Origin: Planctobacterium sp965279005
GTDB taxonomy: Bacteria; Pseudomonadota; Gammaproteobacteria; Enterobacterales; Alteromonadaceae
Direction of reading: 5' to 3'
NCBI GenBank assembly: GCA_965279005.1
Contig: CBDIHK010000027.1
Location: 62,001-126,000 of the forward strand
DNA: 64,000 nucleotides
A program made the position numbers and the translations under genes. Positions 27,261 to 35,269 of this stretch are shown here, in pieces; the first letter of the stretch is position 1, and each line of letters begins with the position of its first letter. Below the pieces are notes generated by a model. The model saw only the letters and a list, made by a program, of their open reading frames with translations, made no database searches and had not been told where the DNA came from.

Positions 27261-27785
27261 ATGACAACGATTGTATCAGTGCGTCGTGGAAACCAGGTGG
27301 TGATGGCAGGTGATGGCCAAGTGTCCTTGGGTAATACCGTCATGAAAGGCAATGCCAAAAAAGTGCGTAGGCTTTATAACAATAAAGTCTTGGCCGGATT
27401 TGCTGGCGGAACCGCCGATGCCTTCACCTTGTTTGAAAGGTTTGAATCTAAATTAGAGCAGCATCAAGGCCATCTAACCAGAGCCGCCGTTGAGTTGGCC
27501 AAAGACTGGCGAACCGACCGCATGCTGCGACGTTTAGAAGCCTTATTGGCAGTGGCTGACGAAACAGCATCCCTGATCATTACCGGTAATGGCGACGTGG
27601 TGCAGCCTGAAAATGACCTTATCGCCATTGGTTCGGGTGGCAACTTTGCCCAGGCGGCAGCGACAGCGCTGCTGGATAATACCGAGTTGGGCGCCCGTGA
27701 TATCGCGGAAAAAAGCCTCGCAATTGCCGGCAATATCTGTGTCTTCACCAACCATAGCCAAACTGTTGAAACACTAGACTACTAG
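27261..27785 (+). CDS. hslV: ATP-dependent protease peptidase subunit
   Basis: A 174-residue HslV (ClpQ), the proteasome-like peptidase of the HslVU complex. The catalytic threonine is residue 2 after Met removal, in MTTIVSVRRGNQVVMAGDGQ. The start is therefore the ATG at 27261, not the in-frame TTG four codons earlier. Also seen are the NTVMKGNAKKVRRLY segment and the GSGGNFAQAAATALL stretch near the C-terminus. Length is close to E. coli HslV (176). The gene is followed after 25 nt by hslU. Such operons are often heat-shock induced, though I did not identify a sigma-32 promoter. Confidence 0.97.
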   Translation: MTTIVSVRRGNQVVMAGDGQVSLGNTVMKGNAKKVRRLYNNKVLAGFAGGTADAFTLFERFESKLEQHQGHLTRAAVELAKDWRTDRMLRRLEALLAVADETASLIITGNGDVVQPENDLIAIGSGGNFAQAAATALLDNTELGARDIAEKSLAIAGNICVFTNHSQTVETLDY

Positions 27786-27810
27786 TGCACTTGCATTTAT
27801 AGGTGTAAAC

Positions 27811-29139
27811 ATGTCTGAAATGACTCCAAGAGAAATAGTTCACGAACTGGATCGCCATATTATCGGCCAGCAAGACGCGAAAAGGGCCGTCGCGATCGCA
27901 CTGCGTAACCGTTGGCGCCGCATGCAGCTGGATAGCGAATTGCGCCAGGAAGTTACGCCAAAAAACATCCTAATGATAGGTCCCACCGGTGTTGGTAAAA
28001 CTGAAATCGCCCGCCGTTTGGCCAAGTTGGCCAATGCCCCTTTTATTAAGGTAGAAGCCACCAAGTTCACCGAAGTGGGTTATGTGGGTAAAGAAGTTGA
28101 ATCAATCATCCGCGATTTGGCAGATATCGCCGTCAAAATGACCAAAGAGCAGGAGCTCAGCAAGGTGCGTTTCCGCGCTGAAGAAGCAGCCGAAGAGCGT
28201 ATTTTGGATGCCATCCTGCCACCGCCAGAAAATGTGTGGGGCGAGCGTGAGGAAGCCCAGGACAAAGGTACCCGTCAGAGTTTCCGCAAAAAACTGCGGG
28301 AAAACAAGCTGGATGACAAAGAGATTGAAATCGACGTCTCCCTGCCGCAAGTTGGTGTTGAGATCATGGCACCTCCCGGCATGGAAGAAATGACCAACCA
28401 GCTCCAAGGTATGTTCCAAAACCTGTCTGGCACCCAAAAGAAAAAGAAGAAACTAAAAGTCAAAGAAGCCTTCAAACTGCTGGTGGAAGAAGAAGCCGCC
28501 AAGCTGGTTAACCAAGAAGAGCTTAAACAAAAATCATTGGATGCGGTTGAGCAAAACGGCATTGTATTCGTCGACGAAATTGACAAAATCTGTAAGCGTG
28601 AAGGCACCGGCACGGCTGATGTTTCCCGCGAAGGGGTGCAGCGGGATCTGTTGCCATTGGTGGAAGGTTCGACCGTTAGCACCAAACACGGCATGGTTAA
28701 AACCGACCACATCTTATTCATTGCTTCTGGTGCGTTCCAGATGTCAAAGCCTTCGGATTTGATCCCAGAGCTACAAGGCCGTTTGCCTATTAGGGTAGAA
28801 CTGGCGGCATTAACGACGGACGATTTCAAACGCATTTTGACTGAGCCTAACGCTTCTTTGACCGAACAATACCAAGCCCTGATGCAAACCGAGGGAGTAG
28901 AATTGAGCTTCACCGAAGACGGTATTGACCGCATCGCCCACGCCGCTTGGCAAGTCAACGAAACCACTGAAAACATTGGTGCCCGTCGCTTGCATACAGT
29001 GTTGGAGCGCCTGATGGAGGATGTCTCGTTTGACGCCTCCGATATGGATGGTGAAAAAGTGGTGATTGACGCCGAGTATGTCAACCAGCACCTAGAATCG
29101 CTGGTTGAGAACGAAGATTTAAGCCGCTTTATCCTATAG
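27811..29139 (+). CDS. hslU: HslU, ATPase subunit of the HslVU protease
   Basis: A 442-residue AAA+ ATPase that unfolds substrates for HslV. Walker A GPTGVGKTEIARRL starts near residue 57, the pore loop is in TEVGYVGKEV, Walker B is VFVDEIDK near 250, and sensor/box VII residues lie in PELQGRLPIRVEL. The intermediate I-domain (about 110-240) is charged and lysine-rich. The C-terminus ends DLSRFIL, the tail that inserts into HslV. Length equals the E. coli protein (443). It ends the operon before a strong terminator. Confidence 0.98.
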   Translation: MSEMTPREIVHELDRHIIGQQDAKRAVAIALRNRWRRMQLDSELRQEVTPKNILMIGPTGVGKTEIARRLAKLANAPFIKVEATKFTEVGYVGKEVESIIRDLADIAVKMTKEQELSKVRFRAEEAAEERILDAILPPPENVWGEREEAQDKGTRQSFRKKLRENKLDDKEIEIDVSLPQVGVEIMAPPGMEEMTNQLQGMFQNLSGTQKKKKKLKVKEAFKLLVEEEAAKLVNQEELKQKSLDAVEQNGIVFVDEIDKICKREGTGTADVSREGVQRDLLPLVEGSTVSTKHGMVKTDHILFIASGAFQMSKPSDLIPELQGRLPIRVELAALTTDDFKRILTEPNASLTEQYQALMQTEGVELSFTEDGIDRIAHAAWQVNETTENIGARRLHTVLERLMEDVSFDASDMDGEKVVIDAEYVNQHLESLVENEDLSRFIL

Positions 29140-29158
29140 TTTGGATCCCAATAAGGGA

Positions 29159-29194
29159 AAAAAGCCGGAACAGCGTCTACTGCTCCGGCTTTTT
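29159..29194. terminator. Terminator after hslU
   Basis: AAAAAGCCGG and CCGGCTTTTT form a stem around an imperfect inner hairpin, followed by GTTTTTTAG. It lies just beyond the hslU stop and overlaps the convergent gene's end region, so it can serve both directions. Confidence 0.8.
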
Positions 29195-29199
29195 GTTTT

Positions 29200-30300
29200 T
29201 TAGTAATGGGTATTAGCTAAAGCTTCCAATGGTACATAGTCTTGGTCAAAACCAAAACAGCGCGGGGCAACTGCGGCGAGGGCTTTTTCACTGCGGAAGT
29301 ACCCAGGGCAGCCAATGGCAAACACTGCTACCCTCTGGCCGTAGCGCAGGCGCTCGGCATTGATCGGGTTGCAGGTTTCATAATCCACTACAACAATTAG
29401 ATCCGGCACTGCCGCAGCCAATTCGCCGTTAATCTTGGCAAGTAAATATTCGTTTTTGATTTGGATCGCCATCTTGCAATTGGCATCGGAAAAGGCCGTA
29501 ATCTGGGCTTCACCAATATCAAAACCTTGCTCAATACGGGTGGCCTTGTCGGTCACCTTGCCGCACATCAGCAATTTACATTCGCCATACAGTGATTTGG
29601 CAAACAGCGCCTGTAGATGCGGCAGCATAGCCTTTGCATTGCCTCTGTGTTTTGCCAAGGTTTTGCCCAGCGCTATGGAAAAACTCACTGTGCCGGGGAT
29701 CACCGATTGTTTCAGCTGTTTGCCGGTCATAGGATGCTCCACTGTGGTTAACATACCGCCTGAGCTCATGGCTAAACTGCGGATATGCCGCTCGTAGGTG
29801 GCTGTGGTTTTCGTGCTAAAGCGGGTGATATTGCCTTCGTAGTCGCAGGCATAGGCGGGAGTAGGCGCTACGCCCTCAATGGCATAGGTCATCATTTGCG
29901 CTTCCGGTAGTGCCCTGCCCATGCCGTCGCCATCCACAACCGGCAAACCTGTTGCGGCCGCCGCGATTATAGGGACTAACGAGTTGGCGCCACCAATTTC
30001 AAACGAAACCAGGGCGTCCAATTGTTCGATACTATCTTGCTGGAACGCCTTCAATGGCAATACCGTTTCATTAATGCTGGGCAGCATTTCCAAGCTTACT
30101 GTCGGTGCGCCAACCCCACCAATGGTGACAATATGGTCATGATCCGCCAACTCTTCCGGCGCTACTAAGTCTACGGCGCCGTATTTCTGCAACGCCTGTT
30201 GCGCCAGTAGCTTGGGCACATAAGGATCACCACCACCACCGGTTGCCAGGAATACCGCACCCAATACCAAATCATCGAGTTCAGCGCTTGTGATTTTCAT
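29200..30300 (-). CDS. DUF917-family protein
   Basis: A 366-residue protein of the DUF917 family. Typical features are GAVFLATGGGGDPY near the N-terminus, HIVTIGGVGAPTVSLEM, PVVDGDGMGRALPEAQM and the C-terminal VVVDYETCNPINAERLRYGQ read in parts. Family members are usually found beside hydantoinase/oxoprolinase-type proteins, and one characterised member is a thiohydantoin desulfurase, but the substrate here is unknown. Its start codon overlaps the stop of the hydantoinase-like gene by one base, so the two are translationally coupled. A role in breaking down a hydantoin-like or other cyclic amide compound imported by the adjacent permease is an inference. Confidence 0.85.
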   Translation of the reverse strand: MKITSAELDDLVLGAVFLATGGGGDPYVPKLLAQQALQKYGAVDLVAPEELADHDHIVTIGGVGAPTVSLEMLPSINETVLPLKAFQQDSIEQLDALVSFEIGGANSLVPIIAAAATGLPVVDGDGMGRALPEAQMMTYAIEGVAPTPAYACDYEGNITRFSTKTTATYERHIRSLAMSSGGMLTTVEHPMTGKQLKQSVIPGTVSFSIALGKTLAKHRGNAKAMLPHLQALFAKSLYGECKLLMCGKVTDKATRIEQGFDIGEAQITAFSDANCKMAIQIKNEYLLAKINGELAAAVPDLIVVVDYETCNPINAERLRYGQRVAVFAIGCPGYFRSEKALAAVAPRCFGFDQDYVPLEALANTHY

Positions 30301-31877
30301 TATGCAGTCTCCTTGGTCAATTGGTGTGCGGGTGGCTGGATTGCGGCAACATCACCAATCACCTTCACCCTAACGCGGGTACTGCCAGCGTCCATGTAGG
30401 GCACGGCAGTTTCTTCGACATCTGCTATTTTAATTGAATCCGCTGCTGCACCCGCATTTACGGCATTTTTGGTAGCTTGTAGCGTCACCTGCTTGATGGC
30501 TTGATCCCGGCTTATATTCTGGTATGACAGCATGTGCTCGGCTTCGCCACCGATTTGGGCTATGGCAGCCCCGAGCGCGTTGGCAACGCCGGCGTGTGCC
30601 GGACGGATAATATCTGACGCGGTTCCTAGCTGGCCTGAGATCAGTACCGAACCCCCGCCCACCAAAATTACCGGCATGGGATCGCTATTGGGCTTCATCA
30701 TATCGATATTTTGATCCAGCAAGCTATGCATCCTGGCTAGGCATCGTGACACAAGATCGGGCGCTAAGTGGGCAACGCGTCTGGGATCACCCAATTCAAA
30801 ACCACCGGCAGCAACTGCAATATCTGTTGCTGTCAGGGTATCGCCGCCAAACACCTGGGCTTGTTGCAGCAGTGCGTGCCCCACCGAATGAGGGCCGATG
30901 TTGGTGCCATCTGGACTGATAACACTGCCACCGCCCAGGGCAACTGCTTGGATATCCGGCATCCTAAAGTTTGTCCTGACCCCACCCACTTCGATGATAT
31001 TGTTGGATTCCCTGGGAAAGCCAGATTGCAGGAAACCAATATCGGATGTGGTGCCACCGATATCTACTACGATGGCATCTTGCAAGCCGGTGAGTTGGCT
31101 AGCACCGCGCAAGGAGTTGGTAGGTCCCGAGGCGAAGGTCAGCGCAGGGTATTGCCGGACAAAGTCACCGTTCATCAAGGTACCGTCGTTTTGGCTGACA
31201 AACATTGGGCAATGTAGCTGGTGTTGTTTTAATGCGCCGTAAAAGGCATCTACAACCTTGTCAGCAAAAGGCCGCAGTGAGGCATTTAGGATGCAGGCAT
31301 TTTCCCGCTCCAAAATTCCTAACTTGCCCATTTGGTGGGATAAGGTAATGGTGACCCCTGGGATTGCCGCTTGGATTTCTTTGGCCAGGGTCCATTCCGG
31401 TGCCGCATTCATGGGGGAAAAGGCCGAGGCAATAGCGATGTTGCGGATCCCTTTGGCTTTGATATCCCGTATTACTTTTTCAGTCTCGCTGGCCTGGGTT
31501 TGCGCCAGTGGCCAACCGTCGTATAAATAGCCGCCAAGTAGCAGATAGTGTTGTTTGCCAATGGTATTGGCGATGTCCTGTGGCCAGTCGGTCATGGGGG
31601 GGATATCGGAACCGGATGGCAAGGCCAGGCGAATGGCGGCGACCGGTGCCAATTGCCTGCGCTCAACCACGGCATTGGTAAATTGTGTGGTGCCAATCAT
31701 TACTGCTTCAACTTGATCTGGTTTGATACCTGAGTTGCCCAAGATGATCTCTAGCGCAGCAACAACGCCGCTAATTACGTCAGCGCTAGTCATGGCCTTG
31801 GTACTGGCAATAATCTGTTTACCTTGCAACAGCACTGCGTCGGTGTGGGTGCCACCCACATCTATTCCTATGCGCAT
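30300..31877 (-). CDS. Hydantoinase/oxoprolinase-family protein (HyuA-like)
   Basis: A 525-residue protein of the hydantoinase A/5-oxoprolinase family, with the ASKHA-type opening RIGIDVGGTHTDAVLL, the second phosphate motif VVDIGGTTSDIGF and the later glycine-rich VALGGGSVIS. These enzymes hydrolyse cyclic amides, usually with ATP. I use the ATG at 31875-31877 because GAGG sits eight bases upstream; an ATG two codons earlier is too close to that ribosome-binding sequence. It is the middle gene of a permease, hydantoinase-like, DUF917 operon. A separate HyuB subunit is not present, so it may work with the DUF917 protein instead. Confidence 0.85.
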   Translation of the reverse strand: MRIGIDVGGTHTDAVLLQGKQIIASTKAMTSADVISGVVAALEIILGNSGIKPDQVEAVMIGTTQFTNAVVERRQLAPVAAIRLALPSGSDIPPMTDWPQDIANTIGKQHYLLLGGYLYDGWPLAQTQASETEKVIRDIKAKGIRNIAIASAFSPMNAAPEWTLAKEIQAAIPGVTITLSHQMGKLGILERENACILNASLRPFADKVVDAFYGALKQHQLHCPMFVSQNDGTLMNGDFVRQYPALTFASGPTNSLRGASQLTGLQDAIVVDIGGTTSDIGFLQSGFPRESNNIIEVGGVRTNFRMPDIQAVALGGGSVISPDGTNIGPHSVGHALLQQAQVFGGDTLTATDIAVAAGGFELGDPRRVAHLAPDLVSRCLARMHSLLDQNIDMMKPNSDPMPVILVGGGSVLISGQLGTASDIIRPAHAGVANALGAAIAQIGGEAEHMLSYQNISRDQAIKQVTLQATKNAVNAGAAADSIKIADVEETAVPYMDAGSTRVRVKVIGDVAAIQPPAHQLTKETA

Positions 31878-31887
31878 GGTCATTACC

Positions 31888-33159
31888 TCAATTAGGGGAT
31901 TTGTGTAGGAGTTTACTCGCCAGCCAATACACCAGGCCGGTTAGTGCAATAGAGTCCAATACTTCGATGCTGGAAATACCTGGCAGGCCAAAAAGTATTA
32001 GTAAGCTCGCATAGCCAGCGCCCACAGCCCAGGCCAGCAGCGCAGCGATGTTGTAGTGGTTGTTATCAGCAAGTTTATTTGCTTGGTATTGGCTTTTTTG
32101 GAACAGAAAGAAATCAATTAAGATCACGCCGGCCACCGGCACAAAAATGGTGGACAATACCACCAGGAAGTTAATGAAATAGTCCAAGAGGTTAAATAGG
32201 GCTGCAATAAATCCAAACAGTCCTAGCACTAGGGTTAAGGCTTTTTCATTGGCCTGGCTAAATGTGGATTTAACGCTCAGCACCGCGCTGTATAAATTGA
32301 GTGAATTCAGTACCCAACTGCCGGCGATGACTATGACAAAGGCCAGCGCACCCAAGCCTAACGCTAGCAATAAGCTCAGTATTTCAGTTTCCGCCATCGC
32401 CGCCGCAGCAAACCCGGCAACCAGCATCACTACTAGCTGTACAACTTGGTAAGACCAAAATGCCGTGTGCACGCCACCACTGGCTTGGCGGGAAAAGCGG
32501 GTGATGTCCGGCAAAATGATGGCACCGATAATGATGGTGCCAACAATCGCGGCAATACCGTGGCTCAATGGCATGCTACCGGTTTTTTCTAGCTGCAAAA
32601 ATGCGTCTATAGCCAAGGTTTCGCTGGCTTGGAAATACATATAAATGGTCAGCACCAGTAACACCGGTACCAAGGTCGATGCCAGTAGGTTAATGGCGCG
32701 AAAGCCGTATAAGGTGGTGCCCAGCATGCAAAGCCCGGCGATGCACTCTATGATCCAGGTTGGGGTGGTTGCTTGCCATGAACTCGGCAAGAGCTGGTGT
32801 ACGGCATTGGCAAAAATATCAATGTTGATGCCAAACCAGCCAATTAGCGATATGGCGAACGCCAGGTTCACCAAAGCAGCGCCTCGGTCGCCAAAGGCAA
32901 TACGTACCAGCAAGTAGGAACTCATGCGGGTGCGCACGCCGATACTGCCCATGGCAGCACCAATAACCGTTAAAATCAGGCAACCAATTAAAATTGCCAG
33001 CACTGCGTCAGGCACCGTTAAGGCCTGGTATAGTTCTAGCCCTGTTATAAAGGTTGGCAAGGAAAACGCTACCATGGCAGAAACCGCGGCAACCCTCTGC
33101 CAAGGCACTAATTGGCTGTCGCTAATGCTGTTACCGTGCTCGCTGTGTTGTTGTGTCAT
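31888..33159 (-). CDS. NCS1-type permease (cytosine-permease-like)
   Basis: A 423-residue integral membrane protein with about twelve hydrophobic helices. It resembles the CodB branch of the NCS1 family, which imports nucleobases, hydantoins or related rings with Na+ or H+. The first helix region VSAMVAFSLPTFITGLEL and the GSIGVRTRMSSYLLVRIAFG segment are typical. It is the first gene of the leftward operon, ten nt ahead of the hydantoinase-like gene, so it probably imports the substrate those enzymes degrade. Substrate cannot be read from sequence. The divergent Lrp-type regulator gene likely controls it. Confidence 0.85.
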   Translation of the reverse strand: MTQQHSEHGNSISDSQLVPWQRVAAVSAMVAFSLPTFITGLELYQALTVPDAVLAILIGCLILTVIGAAMGSIGVRTRMSSYLLVRIAFGDRGAALVNLAFAISLIGWFGINIDIFANAVHQLLPSSWQATTPTWIIECIAGLCMLGTTLYGFRAINLLASTLVPVLLVLTIYMYFQASETLAIDAFLQLEKTGSMPLSHGIAAIVGTIIIGAIILPDITRFSRQASGGVHTAFWSYQVVQLVVMLVAGFAAAAMAETEILSLLLALGLGALAFVIVIAGSWVLNSLNLYSAVLSVKSTFSQANEKALTLVLGLFGFIAALFNLLDYFINFLVVLSTIFVPVAGVILIDFFLFQKSQYQANKLADNNHYNIAALLAWAVGAGYASLLILFGLPGISSIEVLDSIALTGLVYWLASKLLHKSPN

Positions 33160-33264
33160 GGTTGGCTTTGCCTGCTTCGGTGTTATTAATAGCTTAGGCT
33201 AGGTTGCGGAAAATTATTGATTGAAGTGATGGCAGTAGGCCAAATGGGCTTTTTCGTTTTATGC

Positions 33265-33290
33265 TTAAACAAAAGAATATTTTGTTTTAA
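33265..33290. promoter_or_regulatory. Palindromic operator between permease and Lrp-type gene
   Basis: AAACAAAAGAATATTTTGTTT at 33267-33287 is an inverted repeat with 8-nt perfect arms and a 5-nt AT centre, in the 156-bp divergent region. Position and symmetry suit an Lrp/AsnC-family regulator acting on both genes. Binding is an inference. Confidence 0.5.
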
Positions 33291-33315
33291 CGGATCCAGC
33301 ATTAAACGGCCGCAC

Positions 33316-33816
33316 ATGAACGATAAAAAAGCGATAAAACTCGACGCACTGAACAAAAAGATACTGGCGACCATCCATAAACAAGCGGATCTGTCCAACC
33401 AGGAACTGGCAGAGATAGTAGGGCTGTCGCCAAGCGCTTGTTTCCAGCGCACCAAAGCCTTGCGCGAAGCCGGTTACTTTTTCAATTTCCACACCGAAAT
33501 GGATCTAGACCGCATATGCCAGCATGTCTTGGCTTATGTTGAGTTCCGCATCAAACAAAACCATCCGCAGGCTCGGCAGCAGTTTGTGCAAGCCATCAAT
33601 CAAATCCCTGAATTTATGGACTGCCTGCGCATCGATGGTGAGTACGACTTTATTTCCTTTGCTTGCTTTCCCGATATCAAAGCCCTAAACCGGGTCTGCG
33701 ACGAACTGTCTGGCCGGGACAAACTCGGTATCGAAAAAGTCAAAACCAGGATGATATTGGAACGCGCCAAATGGTACCTGGGCTACCCGCTAGAAAAGCT
33801 GAAGTGGCTGGAATAA
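33316..33816 (+). CDS. Lrp/AsnC-family regulator
   Basis: A 166-residue Lrp/AsnC regulator: a winged helix-turn-helix (LDALNKKILATIHKQADLSN, then QELAEIVGLSPSACFQRTKA) and a C-terminal RAM ligand-binding domain with FMDCLRIDGEYDFISFACFP. The ATG at 33316 gives the standard start, MNDKKAIKLDALNKK; the frame is open 99 nt further upstream but that part looks non-coding. Divergent from the permease operon with a palindrome between them, so it probably senses a small amino-acid-like ligand from that pathway. The palindromic repeat B begins one nt after its stop. Confidence 0.88.
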   Translation: MNDKKAIKLDALNKKILATIHKQADLSNQELAEIVGLSPSACFQRTKALREAGYFFNFHTEMDLDRICQHVLAYVEFRIKQNHPQARQQFVQAINQIPEFMDCLRIDGEYDFISFACFPDIKALNRVCDELSGRDKLGIEKVKTRMILERAKWYLGYPLEKLKWLE

Positions 33817-33817
33817 A

Positions 33818-33902
33818 TATCAAGGGGTCAGAGACCTTGAAACTCAAGTCTGCTAACAATTTGAAAATAAACGCTTTTTTCAAGGTCTCTGACCCCTTGA
33901 TA
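33818..33902. repeat. 85-bp palindromic intergenic repeat, copy B
   Basis: Arms 33818-33842 and 33876-33902 are inverted copies (TATCAAGGGGTCAGAGACC and its complement) with essentially no mismatches over 22 nt. Same arms and same 85-bp length as the copy at 7207-7291; only the central 35-40 nt differ. Lies between convergent genes, one nt after a stop codon. Confidence 0.85.
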
Positions 33903-33912
33903 GCTTGATATT

Positions 33913-35070
33913 TTAGGGCAAGGCGCTTGCCTGCAAAGCGGATTTAATTGGCTTTGGATCGCGTGCCAGGTAGCCTTGCCAGAAGGTTGCGCCAAGCTGG
34001 TTCATGAGGTTGGCTTCGGCATTCATCAGCATTACTATGCCAACGCCGAGATCCTTGGAAACCGACACCTCTGCCCGGTAACCTTCGACCCAGCCGCTGT
34101 GGTAGGCAATAACCTGGCCGTCTATATCGTATACCCGCCAGCCGACACCATAATGGGCATTGTCCAGTAACTGTCTCCAGGCGCGCCGGCGCAGTTCCCG
34201 AGAAGTGCGGGTGATGGGCTGGGTGATTTCTTGCAACAAGGGTTCATCCAATACGTCTGGATATTCCCCCATCATGGCCCTAAGCCAAATTGCCATGTCT
34301 TCGCTGTTGCTGTTTACCCCCGCTGCAGGGGACACGCGGTAATAGCTTTCCTGGATTTTAGTTTTTTTCCAGCGTTTCTTGCGGGTCATAACATGGGGTT
34401 TTGCCCAGTTATCGGCTTGGATCAGTGGTGTACGACCAACACTGGTTTGCTGCATGTTTAGGGGGCGCAACAATAGCGACTCTAGTTCCTGTGAGTAGCT
34501 GCTGCCCTGTTTCTGGAAATAATATTCCAACACACCAAACAAGGCATTTTGATATGTGTAGCATTCTCCAGGCGGGCACAATGGTGCCAAATCGGCTAGG
34601 TGGTTGATGATACGGTTCAAAGAATAATCGGCTTCTATTAAGTTGTCGTAGGCATTAGGCATAAAACCACTGCTTTGGCTCACCAGGTGTTCCAGTGTGA
34701 TTTGCGCATTGTTTCGGGTGAACGGGAATTCTGGGGCAAGGCCTGCGAGGGGCTGCTGCCACTCCAATTTAGCCTGCTCTACTAATTTTGCTGTTAAATT
34801 GCCGGTAAAGGTTTTGGAAACTGACGCGAGGCGGAACAGGGTTTGCTCGTCAACTTGCCGTCCCGAGCGTTCGGTCAGGCCGTAATTGTAATAAATTGGC
34901 AACTGGCCACGCTCCACGTAGACCATGCTGAATCCAGGAATACTCTGCTGTTTGAGCTGGCTTTGGGTTTGTTGCCAGAAAACATCCACCCAGTGCTTTT
35001 CCACTGCATTAGCGGTAAAACACATCATGACGGTCAACAACAATACCAATGGTTTTGGCAAAACTCTCAA
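33913..35070 (-). CDS. Exported beta-lactamase-like serine hydrolase (class C / esterase fold)
   Basis: A 385-residue serine hydrolase of the beta-lactamase/penicillin-binding superfamily. The SxxK nucleophile motif is in FRLASVSKTFTG, the YxN motif is YQN in CYTYQNALFG, and the third motif is HSG in IAYHSGWVEGY. It starts with a signal peptide (VLPKPLVLLLTVMMCFTANA), so it acts in the periplasm. Most such proteins are esterases or D,D-peptidases rather than resistance enzymes, and I would not call it a beta-lactamase. The start is a TTG at 35068-35070 preceded by GGGGTG; no ATG preserves the signal peptide. Confidence 0.8.
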   Translation of the reverse strand: MRVLPKPLVLLLTVMMCFTANAVEKHWVDVFWQQTQSQLKQQSIPGFSMVYVERGQLPIYYNYGLTERSGRQVDEQTLFRLASVSKTFTGNLTAKLVEQAKLEWQQPLAGLAPEFPFTRNNAQITLEHLVSQSSGFMPNAYDNLIEADYSLNRIINHLADLAPLCPPGECYTYQNALFGVLEYYFQKQGSSYSQELESLLLRPLNMQQTSVGRTPLIQADNWAKPHVMTRKKRWKKTKIQESYYRVSPAAGVNSNSEDMAIWLRAMMGEYPDVLDEPLLQEITQPITRTSRELRRRAWRQLLDNAHYGVGWRVYDIDGQVIAYHSGWVEGYRAEVSVSKDLGVGIVMLMNAEANLMNQLGATFWQGYLARDPKPIKSALQASALP

Positions 35071-35269
35071 ACAGAAGCACCCCGGTTAATAACTGCAGGC
35101 AATTATCTACAGCTTGGCCCACTAGTGCAACGTATGCCATGGGGAATATTGGTTAGCCAGTTCTTTGTCGGTAGATAAAGTGCCCGCGCTGATGTTTCAG
35201 TTCCGTTTTCATCGCATTACCTGGGCAAAAATATCGTAATATGCCAACCATACCGATAGGGAGCCACAA

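Noticed and set aside
28275..29084. 269-residue open frame antisense to hslU
   Set aside because: hslU on the other strand is complete with all family motifs; the antisense frame is rich in Ser and Thr and shows no domain.
33913..35070. A clinically relevant class C beta-lactamase
   Set aside because: Motifs fit the superfamily, but the HSG third motif and the general build are as common in esterases and peptidases.
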